Origin: Pacificoceanicola sp048553275
GTDB lineage: Bacteria; Pseudomonadota; Alphaproteobacteria; Rhodobacterales; Rhodobacteraceae
NCBI RefSeq assembly: GCF_048553275.1
Contig: NZ_JBLZMW010000005.1
Coordinates: forward strand, 62,001-126,000
Length of the DNA stretch: 64,000 bases
Reading direction: 5' to 3'
Shown: piece by piece, positions 53,243-62,795 of the stretch
How positions within the stretch are numbered: position 1 is the first letter of the stretch
How the letters are laid out: each line of letters opens with the position of its first letter
The notes under the pieces: generated by a model
What the model saw: the letters and a program-made list of their open reading frames with translations, nothing else
Databases searched by the model: none
Told to the model about the DNA's origin: nothing
Program-made: the position numbers and the translations under genes

Positions 53243-55371
53243 CGCCAGAACCGCCCCCATTGCTCCTGCAAGCCGTCCTGATGGTAATCCCGCACATCGT
53301 TGTAGAGCCTGCCAATCACGTTCAGGCGCGCGCCGCCGTCCCGCAGCACCGGGCGGATCGTCCGCGAAACGCTGCGTGTCGACTTGCTCCCGGTGATGGC
53401 CGAAAGCGGGATATCGAAGCGAATACCCTTGTCGAAGGAGCCTTCCCCGAAGGTATCGAAGGGCACATCGGTCAGCGTTGCGAATGCGCCGATCCTGATG
53501 CCGTTGGCGAATTCGCGATCCACGCTCAGCGTCGCACCCCAGTCCCCGGCGAGGTAACGGCCCATGTCGAGTTGATAGTGGAAATCATTTGCCGCCTTGT
53601 AATAGGCGGACAGGTGCCCGGTGACGGTCTCGTAATCGCGCAGGCCAAAGCCCTGATCATAGGCGCGCTGCCGCACGTAATTCAGTTCGGCCCCGAGGGC
53701 GAGGCGGCTGTTGACCGGCTTCCACAAAACCTCGCCCGAGACCCCGGCATACATCGGTTCGAGATAGCCCGCCGTGACCCGGCCATAGAGATCCTTGCCA
53801 GGGCGGAAGTAGCGGGCGATGGTCAGGTTGGTCAGCGCGGTTTCGCCCTGCTCGGCATAGAGTCCGACGTCGGATCGTACGCGTTGCAGCACGGAATCCG
53901 AAGGGCGGGTGTCGCCCCGGTTGCCGGTCAGCCGCTGTCGCAGGGTGCCGGAAAGGACAAGACCGCCGACCGGCTCATAGCGGAAGCGTCCCTCGACGCC
54001 CACATCCACGCGGATCGGGCTGTCAGGGTCGAAATAGGTGGCCTGCAGATACGGGCCGAGGCCCCAAGTGAACGAAGGCGTCGCCGGTCCGGACAACGCC
54101 GGAGCAAGATCGCCAGTCGTGGCATCCTCGATCCGGGCGCGGGCGAAGGTCTGCCACGCGCCATCGGGGGCGTACTCCAGCTCCTCCAGGTCGCTGCGCC
54201 GGAGGATGATGCGCGAGAGCGGCGTGCCATTGGCCGAGACCGGAACAATCTCGAACTGTTCGATCGAAGCCGGCATGAGCACGCTGAGGGTGCGCGCAAT
54301 CCGTCCAACCGATTGCGCCGTATTCATTGCGCTGGGGTTACGGAAGCGCACAAGAGCGCGGCGCGGCTCAACCGTGAAACCATCAAGGCTGAGACCTTCG
54401 GCGACGAGAACCTGCGCCACGCTGTCGCGTAGCCCCTCGGCGGCGCCTGCCTGCCGGGTCCAGCCAAGATCGGCAGCAGCGCCCGGCGCCCGCACCAGGA
54501 GCGGCGGCGGCGCGCCTGCGCTCACCGGCGCGCGGCGCGTGGGCTTCTTCGCGTTGAGCGTATAGCTGAACTGCACCGCGAGCGTGCTGCCGTAGAGATA
54601 GCCCGCACGCATGTCGACGCCATTGCGGAAACGATAGTTGACGCCAAAGTTCAGAGGCGACGCACGATCAAACCCGGTGTTGGCCTGTTCGAGGCGGTAA
54701 TTGTCGGAGGAGTATTCGAGCGCCAGACGGAAGCGATCATTGACGGCATATTCCACACCACCAAACAACGCGGCGTCCCCGCGGAACCATTGGCTGGTGT
54801 CCAAACGGCCGGTTTCGCCGACGCCGCGCACCTGCTTGGGGCGGGTCTTGAACCGGTCCGACAGCACGCCAAGCGGGTTGATAAAGCCATTATAGCTGCC
54901 GTAGCGGCCCCAGCCGATGCCACCGGTGGCGCGGAAGTTGCCGAAGGTCTTTGTTGCGACCACATATTCGCCCGCAAAGACGCCAGTTCCGCCAAAATCC
55001 TGCAAGGCGATGGTCACCGCCGGGCGATATCGCCCCTCTTCCATGAGCTGATAGCGCAGATCGAAGCTGCGGTCGTAATAGTCGTCACCGGAATTGAAGA
55101 AATCGCCAAACGCGGTGTAGCGGAACACGCCGGAGAGGCGCGGCGTGATCTGGAAATGGAAGGTGGTGCGGGCGGTCCCGTCGACGAAGCCGAGCGTGGC
55201 GGTCAGATCCGCGTCCCGCATCTGATGCGCGATGGGCATGTCGACCATGCCCGGCACACCGGTGAAGGCGAGCGTCGGGCGCGCCCATGGGTCGGTCTGT
55301 GGCACAGCCTCGCCACCCATGCTTGCAAAGAGGCACAGGGATACCGCGAAGGATCCGATCCGAAGGCGCAA
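53239..55371 (-). CDS. yjbH: YjbH/GfcD-family outer-membrane beta-barrel protein
   Basis: 710 residues, predicted outer-membrane barrel with the YjbH signatures (PWARPTLAFTGVPGMVDMPIAHQMRDADL; repeated aromatic strands; C-terminal GRFWR ending in a residue pattern of barrel proteins). The start is inferred as a TTG at 55371: AGGAG lies 7 bases upstream and the frame then gives a signal peptide (LRLRIGSFAVSLCLFASMGGEA), whereas the first downstream ATG (about 55321) would cut it. The frame runs open far upstream without such support. Confidence 0.85.
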   Translation of the reverse strand: MRLRIGSFAVSLCLFASMGGEAVPQTDPWARPTLAFTGVPGMVDMPIAHQMRDADLTATLGFVDGTARTTFHFQITPRLSGVFRYTAFGDFFNSGDDYYDRSFDLRYQLMEEGRYRPAVTIALQDFGGTGVFAGEYVVATKTFGNFRATGGIGWGRYGSYNGFINPLGVLSDRFKTRPKQVRGVGETGRLDTSQWFRGDAALFGGVEYAVNDRFRLALEYSSDNYRLEQANTGFDRASPLNFGVNYRFRNGVDMRAGYLYGSTLAVQFSYTLNAKKPTRRAPVSAGAPPPLLVRAPGAAADLGWTRQAGAAEGLRDSVAQVLVAEGLSLDGFTVEPRRALVRFRNPSAMNTAQSVGRIARTLSVLMPASIEQFEIVPVSANGTPLSRIILRRSDLEELEYAPDGAWQTFARARIEDATTGDLAPALSGPATPSFTWGLGPYLQATYFDPDSPIRVDVGVEGRFRYEPVGGLVLSGTLRQRLTGNRGDTRPSDSVLQRVRSDVGLYAEQGETALTNLTIARYFRPGKDLYGRVTAGYLEPMYAGVSGEVLWKPVNSRLALGAELNYVRQRAYDQGFGLRDYETVTGHLSAYYKAANDFHYQLDMGRYLAGDWGATLSVDREFANGIRIGAFATLTDVPFDTFGEGSFDKGIRFDIPLSAITGSKSTRSVSRTIRPVLRDGGARLNVIGRLYNDVRDYHQDGLQEQWGRFWR

Positions 55372-55567
55372 GTGCGGTCTCCTGTTCCACCCAGCGCGCG
55401 GTGCGGCCCCGATCGGGCCTGACGCGACAGCCAAGGCCCCAGCGGGCCTGCTCTTCTTGTGCCGGTTTGCACGCGTGGAATAAAGGGGCGCGATCTGCAC
55501 CGGGGCCGTTGCTCCCTGTCCCGTGCCGCAAAAACCACATCTGGCGAGATCGCACAACGCAACCGCC

Positions 55568-56467
55568 TCATTTATGGCCCTGTGGGCGGCGGTACAGCGG
55601 GAAGAACCCCGACGGCGGTGCGGACGCATTGGCTGGGGCGAGGGCGGCGTAAGCCTTGCGATCGACGATAAGACCGCACAACTGCGGACTTCGGCTGCCG
55701 TTGGCAAAACCACGCTTGAACCGGTCAAGCCCGGACGTTTGCTGGCCCTCCGCGCTGTCAGGCGCCCCGCCAAGCGTGATACGATGCTCCGCAAAGCTGT
55801 TGATCGAGGCATCGTAGACCGCGTAGGCCGCCCCGATGCCATAGCCCGCCTCACTGGATGCGGCGAGGTGACTGTAGAGGCGATCCCCGGCGCGGACCCA
55901 GATATGCGCGGACAGCAACGCGCCATCCTCGGCAAAAGCGCCAAAGCAGGGGAAGTCCTCCGGATGTGCTGCAAGATGCGCGAAATGCGCCGGGGAAAAG
56001 CGATGCTGCGCGCCCAGGCCGTGGCGCGCGCTCAGCGTATCGTAAAGGCCGATAAACGCGGCGAGATGATCGGCCAGCGGGATCCGGCGAGCCGCGCAGT
56101 GCCGCAAGGCGCGGCGGACTTCGGCGCGGTGATGCTTGGAAAAGCGAACCGGCCCGTCACCGGGGACAATCGTATGATGCGGTTTATATGGCCGCGCAAA
56201 ATCAAAGCCTTGCGGTGTGTCCGCGCAAAACGGGTCGGAAACGAGAACAAGGCTGACGACGCCCAGCGCGGAAAGCTCGTCACGGAGCGCCGCGCGGCTG
56301 CAAGCCCTCAAATCAGGCGAAATGGGGTAGGCGCCGCAGGCGTCGATCCGGTCCGTGCCCGGGATCGTCCGCAGGCGCAGCGGCACGCCGAGGGCATCGC
56401 TCATGTGCACGGGGTCGCGCCCCGGCAGGGTTTGCGCATAGGCGCGGGAGTTGTACGGATGGGTCAT
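55568..56467 (-). CDS. FemAB/GNAT-like acyltransferase
   Basis: 299 residues. The central FSKHHRAEVRRAL segment and SAHIWVRAGDRLYSHLAASSEAGYGIGAAYAVYDA stretch are typical of FemAB/Acetyltransf_6-type enzymes that acylate sugars or peptides in polysaccharide loci. Coupled by ATGA to the DegT-like gene. About 200 bases separate its stop from yjbH. Substrate unknown. Confidence 0.72.
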   Translation of the reverse strand: MTHPYNSRAYAQTLPGRDPVHMSDALGVPLRLRTIPGTDRIDACGAYPISPDLRACSRAALRDELSALGVVSLVLVSDPFCADTPQGFDFARPYKPHHTIVPGDGPVRFSKHHRAEVRRALRHCAARRIPLADHLAAFIGLYDTLSARHGLGAQHRFSPAHFAHLAAHPEDFPCFGAFAEDGALLSAHIWVRAGDRLYSHLAASSEAGYGIGAAYAVYDASINSFAEHRITLGGAPDSAEGQQTSGLDRFKRGFANGSRSPQLCGLIVDRKAYAALAPANASAPPSGFFPLYRRPQGHK

Positions 56468-57489
56468 CTCAGCACCGTCCGGACTGCGGCGGCGATTCGG
56501 TCCATGTCCGCTGCGCCATAGCGTTGATCGCAAGGCAGCGTGAGCAATTGCTTTTGCAGCATGGCCTCTGATGGCGGCGGGTTATTGGTGACCAACCGGG
56601 GCCAGTGGCGCGGCGCAAAGATGCGTTCCCTGGCGAGCCCAGCCCCAAGCGCAGCCGCATCCGGGACGCGGATCGGAAAGCCAAGCGGTGTCCATTTCGG
56701 CGCAGGATCAGGCCAGAGCGCAAGATCGGAGAGATGCGCATGCAGGCGCGCGTAATTGGCGCGGCGCGCCGCGATGAGCGCGTCGGCCCGTGTGCCCTGC
56801 AAGATGTTCCGGGTGTGGGCGCTCATGGCATGATCGCTTACCGTCATGGCCGCCTCCGCGCGTTGAAAGGCGGCGTACCATGCGGCGTTGTTGCGATCCT
56901 GCGGATCCGCTGCCCGCATCAATCCGGCATGGCGCAGGCGCGCGGTGGCGGCGGGACGCTGGCGCGGGGCCGGCAACAGACCACGGGCATCGACGAGAAT
57001 GCCACCATCCGGCACGGCCAGCAGCTTGCGCGGGCTGAAGAGCCGTAAATCGGCCCAGGGCGTCGCGCCCGTATCGGCGGCCTGCGCGCAATCCTCGACC
57101 CAGGTGACATCAGGGCGGCTGCGGGCAAGCGCGGCAAGGTTCGCGTTCGGCCTGCCGAAATGATTGAGACCAAGGACCAGATCACCGGGCCGCAGCGCTT
57201 CGTCCAGCGCATCCACATCCGGCGTCAGAGTGTCATCACCGCCGTAGATCAGGGGCGCGCGGGTGGCTTCGGCCATGTCAGCACAGCAATAGGCAGGCAG
57301 CCAGATGCGACGTGGCGCAAGGCATTGAAGGATATGTGCAAATCCGGAACGGGCGTTCACGAAGGTCAGCGCCTGCGCGGCGGCGTCCGTCCAGAGCTCC
57401 CAGAGGTTGCCCGGCACCGGCGCACCGGGCGCGCCGATGGCAAAAACACCGCCAATGGCGTGAGGGTCAGTCGCGGGTGAGCGTGGCAT
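56464..57489 (-). CDS. DegT/DnrJ/EryC1-like PLP protein
   Basis: 341 residues. PLP-fold type I with Lys155 in a FSPRKLLAVPDGG context resembling the DegT/ArnB family, and a WVEDCAQAADTG PLP-phosphate region. Family members are sugar aminotransferases, so an amino-sugar on the glycan is possible. Its sequence is divergent (short, unusual Ala/Arg-rich stretches), so catalytic activity is not certain. Overlaps the methyltransferase end by 23 bases. Confidence 0.72.
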   Translation of the reverse strand: MPRSPATDPHAIGGVFAIGAPGAPVPGNLWELWTDAAAQALTFVNARSGFAHILQCLAPRRIWLPAYCCADMAEATRAPLIYGGDDTLTPDVDALDEALRPGDLVLGLNHFGRPNANLAALARSRPDVTWVEDCAQAADTGATPWADLRLFSPRKLLAVPDGGILVDARGLLPAPRQRPAATARLRHAGLMRAADPQDRNNAAWYAAFQRAEAAMTVSDHAMSAHTRNILQGTRADALIAARRANYARLHAHLSDLALWPDPAPKWTPLGFPIRVPDAAALGAGLARERIFAPRHWPRLVTNNPPPSEAMLQKQLLTLPCDQRYGAADMDRIAAAVRTVLR

Positions 57490-58180
57490 TGAAGCGGTAG
57501 GCGGCGGCGTGAACCTGCGGCGGAAGCTCAGAAAAACGACAAACAAGGCCCAGATCGGCGGCCAGATGCGCCAAGGTCTCCTGCTCCCACCATGTACCAA
57601 AGGCGTCGGTTCCGGCGGCCACATGAGCGGCATGGGCCGCGCGGCGTTCCGGGGTGTCGAAGAAACAGTCCTTGCGGGCGACATCGGGCACAAAGCCGAG
57701 GAAGATCCGCAAATCCGGCGCAGCAATGCGCAGCACGTCGGACAGAATGGCGCGTCCGGCTTCGGGGGTGAAGTGCTGCCATGCACCATACATCATCACG
57801 CGGGTGAAGGGCGCTTCGGGACGGGACGACAGTGACGCGATCTCGGCCACGTCCATTTCGGCATAGGACAGGTTGGGCGCCGCATGATCGGCGCGCGCGA
57901 CTTGCAGCATGGCCCCCGAGATATCGACGCCCAGCGCGGCCTTGGCGGGCTCGGCCAGCGGCCTGGTGAAGACGCCATTGCCACAGCACAGATCAAGCAG
58001 ATGATCATCCGGGCGAATGTCCAGTTCGGCGGCGATCTGCGCCAGAAGCGCGTTGAAATGCTCGGTCGGGATCGGCTTGCCGTTTACCGTGTGCCCCACC
58101 TGCGCGAGATGAGCGCCGGGATCCAGCTCGGCCACGCGGGCGTCGTAGAAGGCTTTCCAGTCCAAGGGGTGCTCCGGCAT
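57467..58180 (-). CDS. Class I SAM-dependent methyltransferase
   Basis: 237 residues; motif I LLDLCCGNGVF (about 58-70) and a DISGAML acidic loop that mark a SAM-binding Rossmann fold. First gene of a three-gene minus-strand operon with DegT-like and FemAB-like genes. Likely methylates a sugar or related substrate; the substrate cannot be read. Confidence 0.85.
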   Translation of the reverse strand: MPEHPLDWKAFYDARVAELDPGAHLAQVGHTVNGKPIPTEHFNALLAQIAAELDIRPDDHLLDLCCGNGVFTRPLAEPAKAALGVDISGAMLQVARADHAAPNLSYAEMDVAEIASLSSRPEAPFTRVMMYGAWQHFTPEAGRAILSDVLRIAAPDLRIFLGFVPDVARKDCFFDTPERRAAHAAHVAAGTDAFGTWWEQETLAHLAADLGLVCRFSELPPQVHAAAYRFNATLTRD

Positions 58181-58302
58181 GGTTGTGGGCCGTGTATAGC
58201 GCAGGGCAAGGCATGGAGCCAGAGCACGCAGGACCGGCGATTGTTTCAGCCCCCTGAATGGCGTAGACCTTCAGGAGATTGGGCAAGGCCGGGCACGACA
58301 CG

Positions 58303-59220
58303 ATGAAACTTGAATTCCTGCTCTGCGGCAGCGCCAATGACGGCTTTTTCTCGCAAATGGCCTTCTTTCGGAAGTGCCTTGATCATCTGGGTGGCGATGA
58401 AGCCGCGGCGCGGCTGGTCTGCGTGTTCGGCGATCACGACCTGCCGGAAATCCCCGCACGGTGGCAGCCCTATTTTGCCAATATCGACATCCATTGGGCG
58501 CATGAGCCGGGCGCGGAGAACCGCTTTCACGTACGCCAGCACAATATGCGGTTCGACCTGATTGACCCGAACGCCGATGTTTCCTTTATCTGCGATGCGG
58601 ACGTGGCGCCGATGCGGTCGGTTGCACCGCTGGCGCAGGAGATCATTGACGACCCGGCGCTGACTGGCGCTATCGCCCACTACCACTTCCCGCGTGATGG
58701 CATGGAACGCGACCCGCAGCGAGATTGGGAAGAGATCGCGCTGGCCGTGCTTGGGAAGACAATCCCGACGCCTTACCGCTACACGCTGCTTCCCGAACAC
58801 AGGCCCCCTCTTGCGCCGTTCTACATCAACTTCGGCGTCTTTGCGGGCACACCGGAACTGCTCCGGCGCTTTCATGCCCGCGACATGGAGATTCGGCCGA
58901 TGGTCGAGGAAATCCTGAACGAATGGTGGGCGCCGCAGGTTTCGATCCCGCTGACCTGTGCGGACCTTGACCTGCCGGTGCGACCCATGCCGATGCGATG
59001 GAATTTCCCGAATGATGAGATCGCAGAGGCGCGATACCCCGAGGAGGCGGCCAATATCGGCCTGCTGCATTACCTGCGCCCCCTGCCCTGCTCCCGCAGC
59101 GACGTGTTCGCCGATCGGGACGTGTTCGAAGGCTATATGGAAGAAACGCTCAACGGGACGAACGCCGTGTTCCAGGCCTGGGTGCGTGATGTGACGGGCG
59201 GGGTGTTTCCGTTTCCCTGA
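58303..59220 (+). CDS. Glycosyltransferase-like protein with DxD motif
   Basis: 305 residues. N-terminal MKLEFLLCGSANDGFFSQMAFFRKCL and a GT-A style DxD (FICDADVAPMRS, D98/D100) suggest a glycosyltransferase; I did not recognise a specific family. Starts at ATG 58303; a TTG at 58279 lies too close to a binding site. Divergent from the methyltransferase and convergent with the sulfotransferase-like gene. Confidence 0.6.
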   Translation: MKLEFLLCGSANDGFFSQMAFFRKCLDHLGGDEAAARLVCVFGDHDLPEIPARWQPYFANIDIHWAHEPGAENRFHVRQHNMRFDLIDPNADVSFICDADVAPMRSVAPLAQEIIDDPALTGAIAHYHFPRDGMERDPQRDWEEIALAVLGKTIPTPYRYTLLPEHRPPLAPFYINFGVFAGTPELLRRFHARDMEIRPMVEEILNEWWAPQVSIPLTCADLDLPVRPMPMRWNFPNDEIAEARYPEEAANIGLLHYLRPLPCSRSDVFADRDVFEGYMEETLNGTNAVFQAWVRDVTGGVFPFP

Positions 59221-59223
59221 CGC

Positions 59224-60168
59224 TCAGGGCGCGATGTTGAGCGCCTTGACCTGCGCAAAAAGCGCATCGCGTGTGGCGTCATCATAGCGCCGCCCACCGA
59301 GGTCCTCGCAGCGGGTTCCGAGGTAGGTTTCGCTGAACGCCGCGTTGCTGGCGGCAAAACGGGCGCGCAGGGCTCGGGCCTCTGCGCTGCTCATCAACAC
59401 CGCCGGGATGTCCTGCCCTTCGAAGCGGGCGAACAGGTCCCGATAAAGCGATAGACGCTCCGCGATCTCGATCCGATTGAGCAGAAGCGCGGTGCCCAGC
59501 GCCTTTGCTCCGAGCGATTTATTGGCATAGGCGGCGGCGTCGGTTGGGTTGCCCCGTGTGGGTTCGGGCAAGGCCGCAGGGTCCACCGGCAGACATTCGA
59601 GAAATCCCGTCAGAACTCCGCCGCTGGCATCGAACACCCGGCAGATCAGGTTTTCCGCGCCGAAAGCCTCCGCCCAACCCCGGCTCTCGTGCATATAATC
59701 CGCCCCTTCCAATGCGGCGGCATAATCGGCAAGACTGCGAGCCTCCCCTTTGAGCTTAACCATCTGATTATACTCGGATTCCGCCAGTTCATCCTGGGAG
59801 CGGACAAAAAAGATCACTTTCACCGCCGCTATATCGGGCAGCGTGCCTATCCAGTCTCGCACCCGCGCGATGTCCGCCAAGGGAAAGTTCTCCGAGCTCA
59901 GGAGGATGTTTGGCGCGGCGCTGGCGGCAATCTCGGCGGCGGTGTCGGTGCGCACCTGCTCGGGATTGTTGGCCGGGATCATGTATCCAGGAACATCCGC
60001 GATGAAGCCCTTGGCCAGGCTCTGATGGCCATGACCGCGCCCCATGTCTCCGGTCATGAGGTAATCGACACCGGCGGCCAGCAGCGCATCACGCTGCGTC
60101 GCGCAATAACGCTGGATCGCGGTGGTGCCGGTCTTGCCACGGCCGATATGCAGGTAAAGCGTTCTCAT
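59224..60168 (-). CDS. Sulfotransferase family protein
   Basis: 314 residues. The 5' phosphosulfate loop RGKTGTTAIQ (residues 10-19) and the 3' phosphate region FFVRSQDELAESEYN (Arg123, Ser131) match the PAPS-binding motifs of sulfotransferases. It may sulfate the surface glycan. Its product class is inferred from fold motifs; no PAPS-synthesis genes are in the window. Confidence 0.78.
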   Translation of the reverse strand: MRTLYLHIGRGKTGTTAIQRYCATQRDALLAAGVDYLMTGDMGRGHGHQSLAKGFIADVPGYMIPANNPEQVRTDTAAEIAASAAPNILLSSENFPLADIARVRDWIGTLPDIAAVKVIFFVRSQDELAESEYNQMVKLKGEARSLADYAAALEGADYMHESRGWAEAFGAENLICRVFDASGGVLTGFLECLPVDPAALPEPTRGNPTDAAAYANKSLGAKALGTALLLNRIEIAERLSLYRDLFARFEGQDIPAVLMSSAEARALRARFAASNAAFSETYLGTRCEDLGGRRYDDATRDALFAQVKALNIAP

Positions 60169-60199
60169 GCCTGAAGAATGGCATGATGCTCAGTCAAGC

Positions 60200-60228
60200 A
60201 AAAGGCCCCGCAACACGCAGGACCTTTT
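60200..60228 (-). terminator. Terminator-like hairpin after the first fibre paralog
   Basis: AAAAGG-C-CC ... GG-A-CCTTTT with one mismatch and a loop of 10 bases, giving a U-rich tail on the minus strand. It ends the 60245 gene's transcript and may work in the other direction too. Confidence 0.7.
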
Positions 60229-60244
60229 GTTAAGGACTCGGATC

Positions 60245-61360
60245 TTACTCAGCCGGAAGGCGGGATTCGACCGACGCCAGGCGCTCTTCGAGCTGAGCAA
60301 TGTAGATATGCGCCTTTTCCAACTCGTTCAGCATGCCGGCCACTTTTTGGGTCACGTTGAACGGGCCGTTTTCGTCGGTTGGGCCAACATTGGGCAAATG
60401 TCGGGACGCGAACATCATTTCGGCCTGCTCGGCGATGGTCGGCAGTGGGTAATCCGCGTCGAACACCCGATCACAGCCCGACCCGCAGACCGCGCCGGTG
60501 GTGGTCAGATCGCCCATGAGGACCATGTCGCCCTGTTTGCTCAGTGCCATTTGCACGCCGCCATCCGAATGCGAGATCAGGAAACGGTTGGGCGCATTGT
60601 TCTCATGCGTGAAGAACCACGATTCCGTTGTGGCCGTGTTCTCCAGCGTGATGTAGCCACCGCCGTTGTTCTCCAGAAGCATCATCTGCTTGACGCCCGC
60701 TCCGGTGCGTTTGACGTGCAAGGCCGCATCGGAGGTCAGAGTCCCGATCCCGACATCGCCATCGGTGTCCACGACAAGCGCGTTACTCGGCGCGGTCGGC
60801 CGGATGCGGAACGGCAGCGTGGAGCCATTGCTCGCATCCCGGATAAAGAAGCTCGTCTCGTTACCAGCGAGGTCCCAAGATTGCGCGGCAAAGCCGGAGG
60901 ACCCATCCTGTTGGAGCCTCATCGTCGGCGTGTCGCCATCAACCACGTGCACTTCGACAACCGGACTGGACGTGCCAAGACCGAGGCGGCCGCCGTCATC
61001 GAGGTAAAGCGCGCTGCTGGGTGCGTTGGCTTCGAGCGTGAAAACGCTGCGGTTGGCGGTCGCATCCATCACGCGGAAGTATTCGCCGCCGCCATTGGCG
61101 TTCGAGTTCACCTCGATGCGCCAATCCTGATTGGGAAAACTTCCCGTCGACGTGTCGTCGAAATGGATGCGCAGGTTGTTTTCCTTCAGCCGGACGGTGT
61201 CGGACCCGTAGGATTCCGTGGTGGCACAATCAAAGCCAACACAAAGGCTGTTGTGGATCGTCGTGTTCGAGTTGATCAAGTTTTGTGCACTGGCACTGCC
61301 AGCCAGCAGACAAGCGACAGTCGCCGTTGTGAAAACGGAATGATTTGTGGTGATACCCAT
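60245..61360 (-). CDS. Secreted fibre-like protein with tail-fibre/chaperone-like C-terminus (paralog 1)
   Basis: 371 residues: signal peptide (MGITTNHSVFTTATVACLLAGSASA), then repeats of the form APSNAL-x-D-x2-G-x-VGIGT...LHV, as in beta-structured fibre shafts and heads. It ends in a conserved tail (DRVFDADYPLPTIAEQ ... HLPNVGPTDENGPFN ... LNELEKAHIYIAQL) that matches the C-terminal segment of tail-fibre/adhesin proteins. Closely related in the last 100 residues to the next gene. GGGAGAATT precedes the ATG. Possible adhesin or injection-system fibre. Confidence 0.75.
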   Translation of the reverse strand: MGITTNHSVFTTATVACLLAGSASAQNLINSNTTIHNSLCVGFDCATTESYGSDTVRLKENNLRIHFDDTSTGSFPNQDWRIEVNSNANGGGEYFRVMDATANRSVFTLEANAPSSALYLDDGGRLGLGTSSPVVEVHVVDGDTPTMRLQQDGSSGFAAQSWDLAGNETSFFIRDASNGSTLPFRIRPTAPSNALVVDTDGDVGIGTLTSDAALHVKRTGAGVKQMMLLENNGGGYITLENTATTESWFFTHENNAPNRFLISHSDGGVQMALSKQGDMVLMGDLTTTGAVCGSGCDRVFDADYPLPTIAEQAEMMFASRHLPNVGPTDENGPFNVTQKVAGMLNELEKAHIYIAQLEERLASVESRLPAE

Positions 61361-61459
61361 CAGAATTCTCCCAATAGAAACAATGCCAAGACAAAAAACT
61401 GCGCCGAAATTCCGGTACGCTTGAGGGCAAGTATAACCCAAACTCAACAAATTTTGTGA

Positions 61460-61502
61460 AAAAAGACCGGTCAGGGGCCTCAGGTAAGGTGATCCTTACC
61501 CG
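61460..61502 (-). terminator. Terminator-like hairpin after the second fibre paralog
   Basis: GGTAAGG-TGAT-CCTTACC (perfect 7-bp stem, 61483-61500) extended by a partial CTC/GAG pairing, followed on the minus strand by GACCGGTC and six U's. Confidence 0.7.
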
Positions 61503-61580
61503 AGGGCAGCCCTGATACCGACGTTCGCGATCAACGACTGGCGCGGGGCGCATTGAGCCGTGTCATGCGACCCTGGATTG

Positions 61581-62795
61581 CTATTTGGATTCTTGTTCGA
61601 GCCGGGCGACCCGGTTCAGCAGGGCACGTATGGCGACATCCTGATCCGCGATTCGCGCGCTCTGCCCTGTGATTTCCGCCGCTTGTTTCGAAACCGTATC
61701 GTGCAGTTGCCCGATGTAGAGATGCGCCTTTTCCAGCTCATTGAGCATACCGCCGGTCATGGCAGTGAGGTTGAAAGGCCCGTCCTCGTCTGTGGGACCG
61801 ACGTTCGGCAGGTGCTTCATCTCGCGCATCATCGCCGCCTGCTCGGCAATCGTGGGGAGCGGATAATCCTCGTCGAAGACCCGGTCACAGCCCGCATCAC
61901 AACTGCCGGCGGTGTACAGCGCGCCGGGGATCGTGAGATCGCCGGTGCGGGTCAGGGCCATTTGCACGCCGCCGTCGGAGTGGTTGATCATAAAGCGGTT
62001 GGGCGCATTGTTTTCATGGACAAAATACCACGATGCGGATGCTGACGTATTGGTTAGGGTAAAGTATGAGCCGCCGTTGTTCGTCATGTTGAACATCTCG
62101 CGCACCGCTGCGGGCGCCGGGGCCGTGTTCTCCACCCGCAAGGCCGCGCTGCCATCGGTGCGCAACACATGCAAGGCCGCGGCAGGCGCGGCTGTGCCGA
62201 GGCCGGTCTTACCGGTCGCGTCAATGTAGAAGGCACGGTCCGGCGCATTGGTCCGGATTTCGAATGGCAGCGTGCTACTGCCAGGATCGCTTAGGTAGAA
62301 CCCGCCAGCGTTGCCATGCAGCCGCCACATGTGCCCCCCACCCGCCGTCTCGAAGGCGATGCCGGGATTGCTGGCATCGACGAGGTGAAGATCCGCCTGC
62401 GGAATGCTCGTGCCGAGGCCAAGATCTCCACTATCATCGAGATAGAAGGCATTCGCCGGAGCATTGGCCCGCAACGTGAACAGCGTCCGGTTGGCATCGA
62501 CGTTGGAGATCGCGAAATAGCTTCCCTCGGTCGGGCTCGAGCCATTGGCATCCATCCGCCAATCGACGCTTGGGAAACCGGCGGTGGAAGAATCCTCGAA
62601 GACAAGACGAGGCTCCACCTGTTTCAACTTCAGCGTTGTATTGGTGAAGTCCTCGGTGTTCCAACAATCGGGCCCGGCACAGAAGCGGCCATCAATGCTG
62701 TAATTCCCGCTCAGCACGGTTTGTGCCGATACAGGCGCACACAAGGTCAGAAGGCCCAAAAGCACTCCCGTGTACAACGTTGCGAAATGGTTCAT
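61581..62795 (-). CDS. Secreted fibre-like protein (paralog 2)
   Basis: 404 residues: signal peptide (MNHFATLYTGVLLGLLTLCAPVSA), repeated APANAFYLDDSGDLGLGT...LHL units, the ENNAPNRFMINHSDGGVQMAL segment shared with paralog 1, and the same DRVFDEDYPLPTIAEQ ... HLPNVGPTDEDGPFN ... LNELEKAHLYIGQL tail followed by a coiled coil. Tandem duplication with the previous gene is evident. It lies just across a 556-base region from a tail-sheath gene. Confidence 0.75.
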   Translation of the reverse strand: MNHFATLYTGVLLGLLTLCAPVSAQTVLSGNYSIDGRFCAGPDCWNTEDFTNTTLKLKQVEPRLVFEDSSTAGFPSVDWRMDANGSSPTEGSYFAISNVDANRTLFTLRANAPANAFYLDDSGDLGLGTSIPQADLHLVDASNPGIAFETAGGGHMWRLHGNAGGFYLSDPGSSTLPFEIRTNAPDRAFYIDATGKTGLGTAAPAAALHVLRTDGSAALRVENTAPAPAAVREMFNMTNNGGSYFTLTNTSASASWYFVHENNAPNRFMINHSDGGVQMALTRTGDLTIPGALYTAGSCDAGCDRVFDEDYPLPTIAEQAAMMREMKHLPNVGPTDEDGPFNLTAMTGGMLNELEKAHLYIGQLHDTVSKQAAEITGQSARIADQDVAIRALLNRVARLEQESK

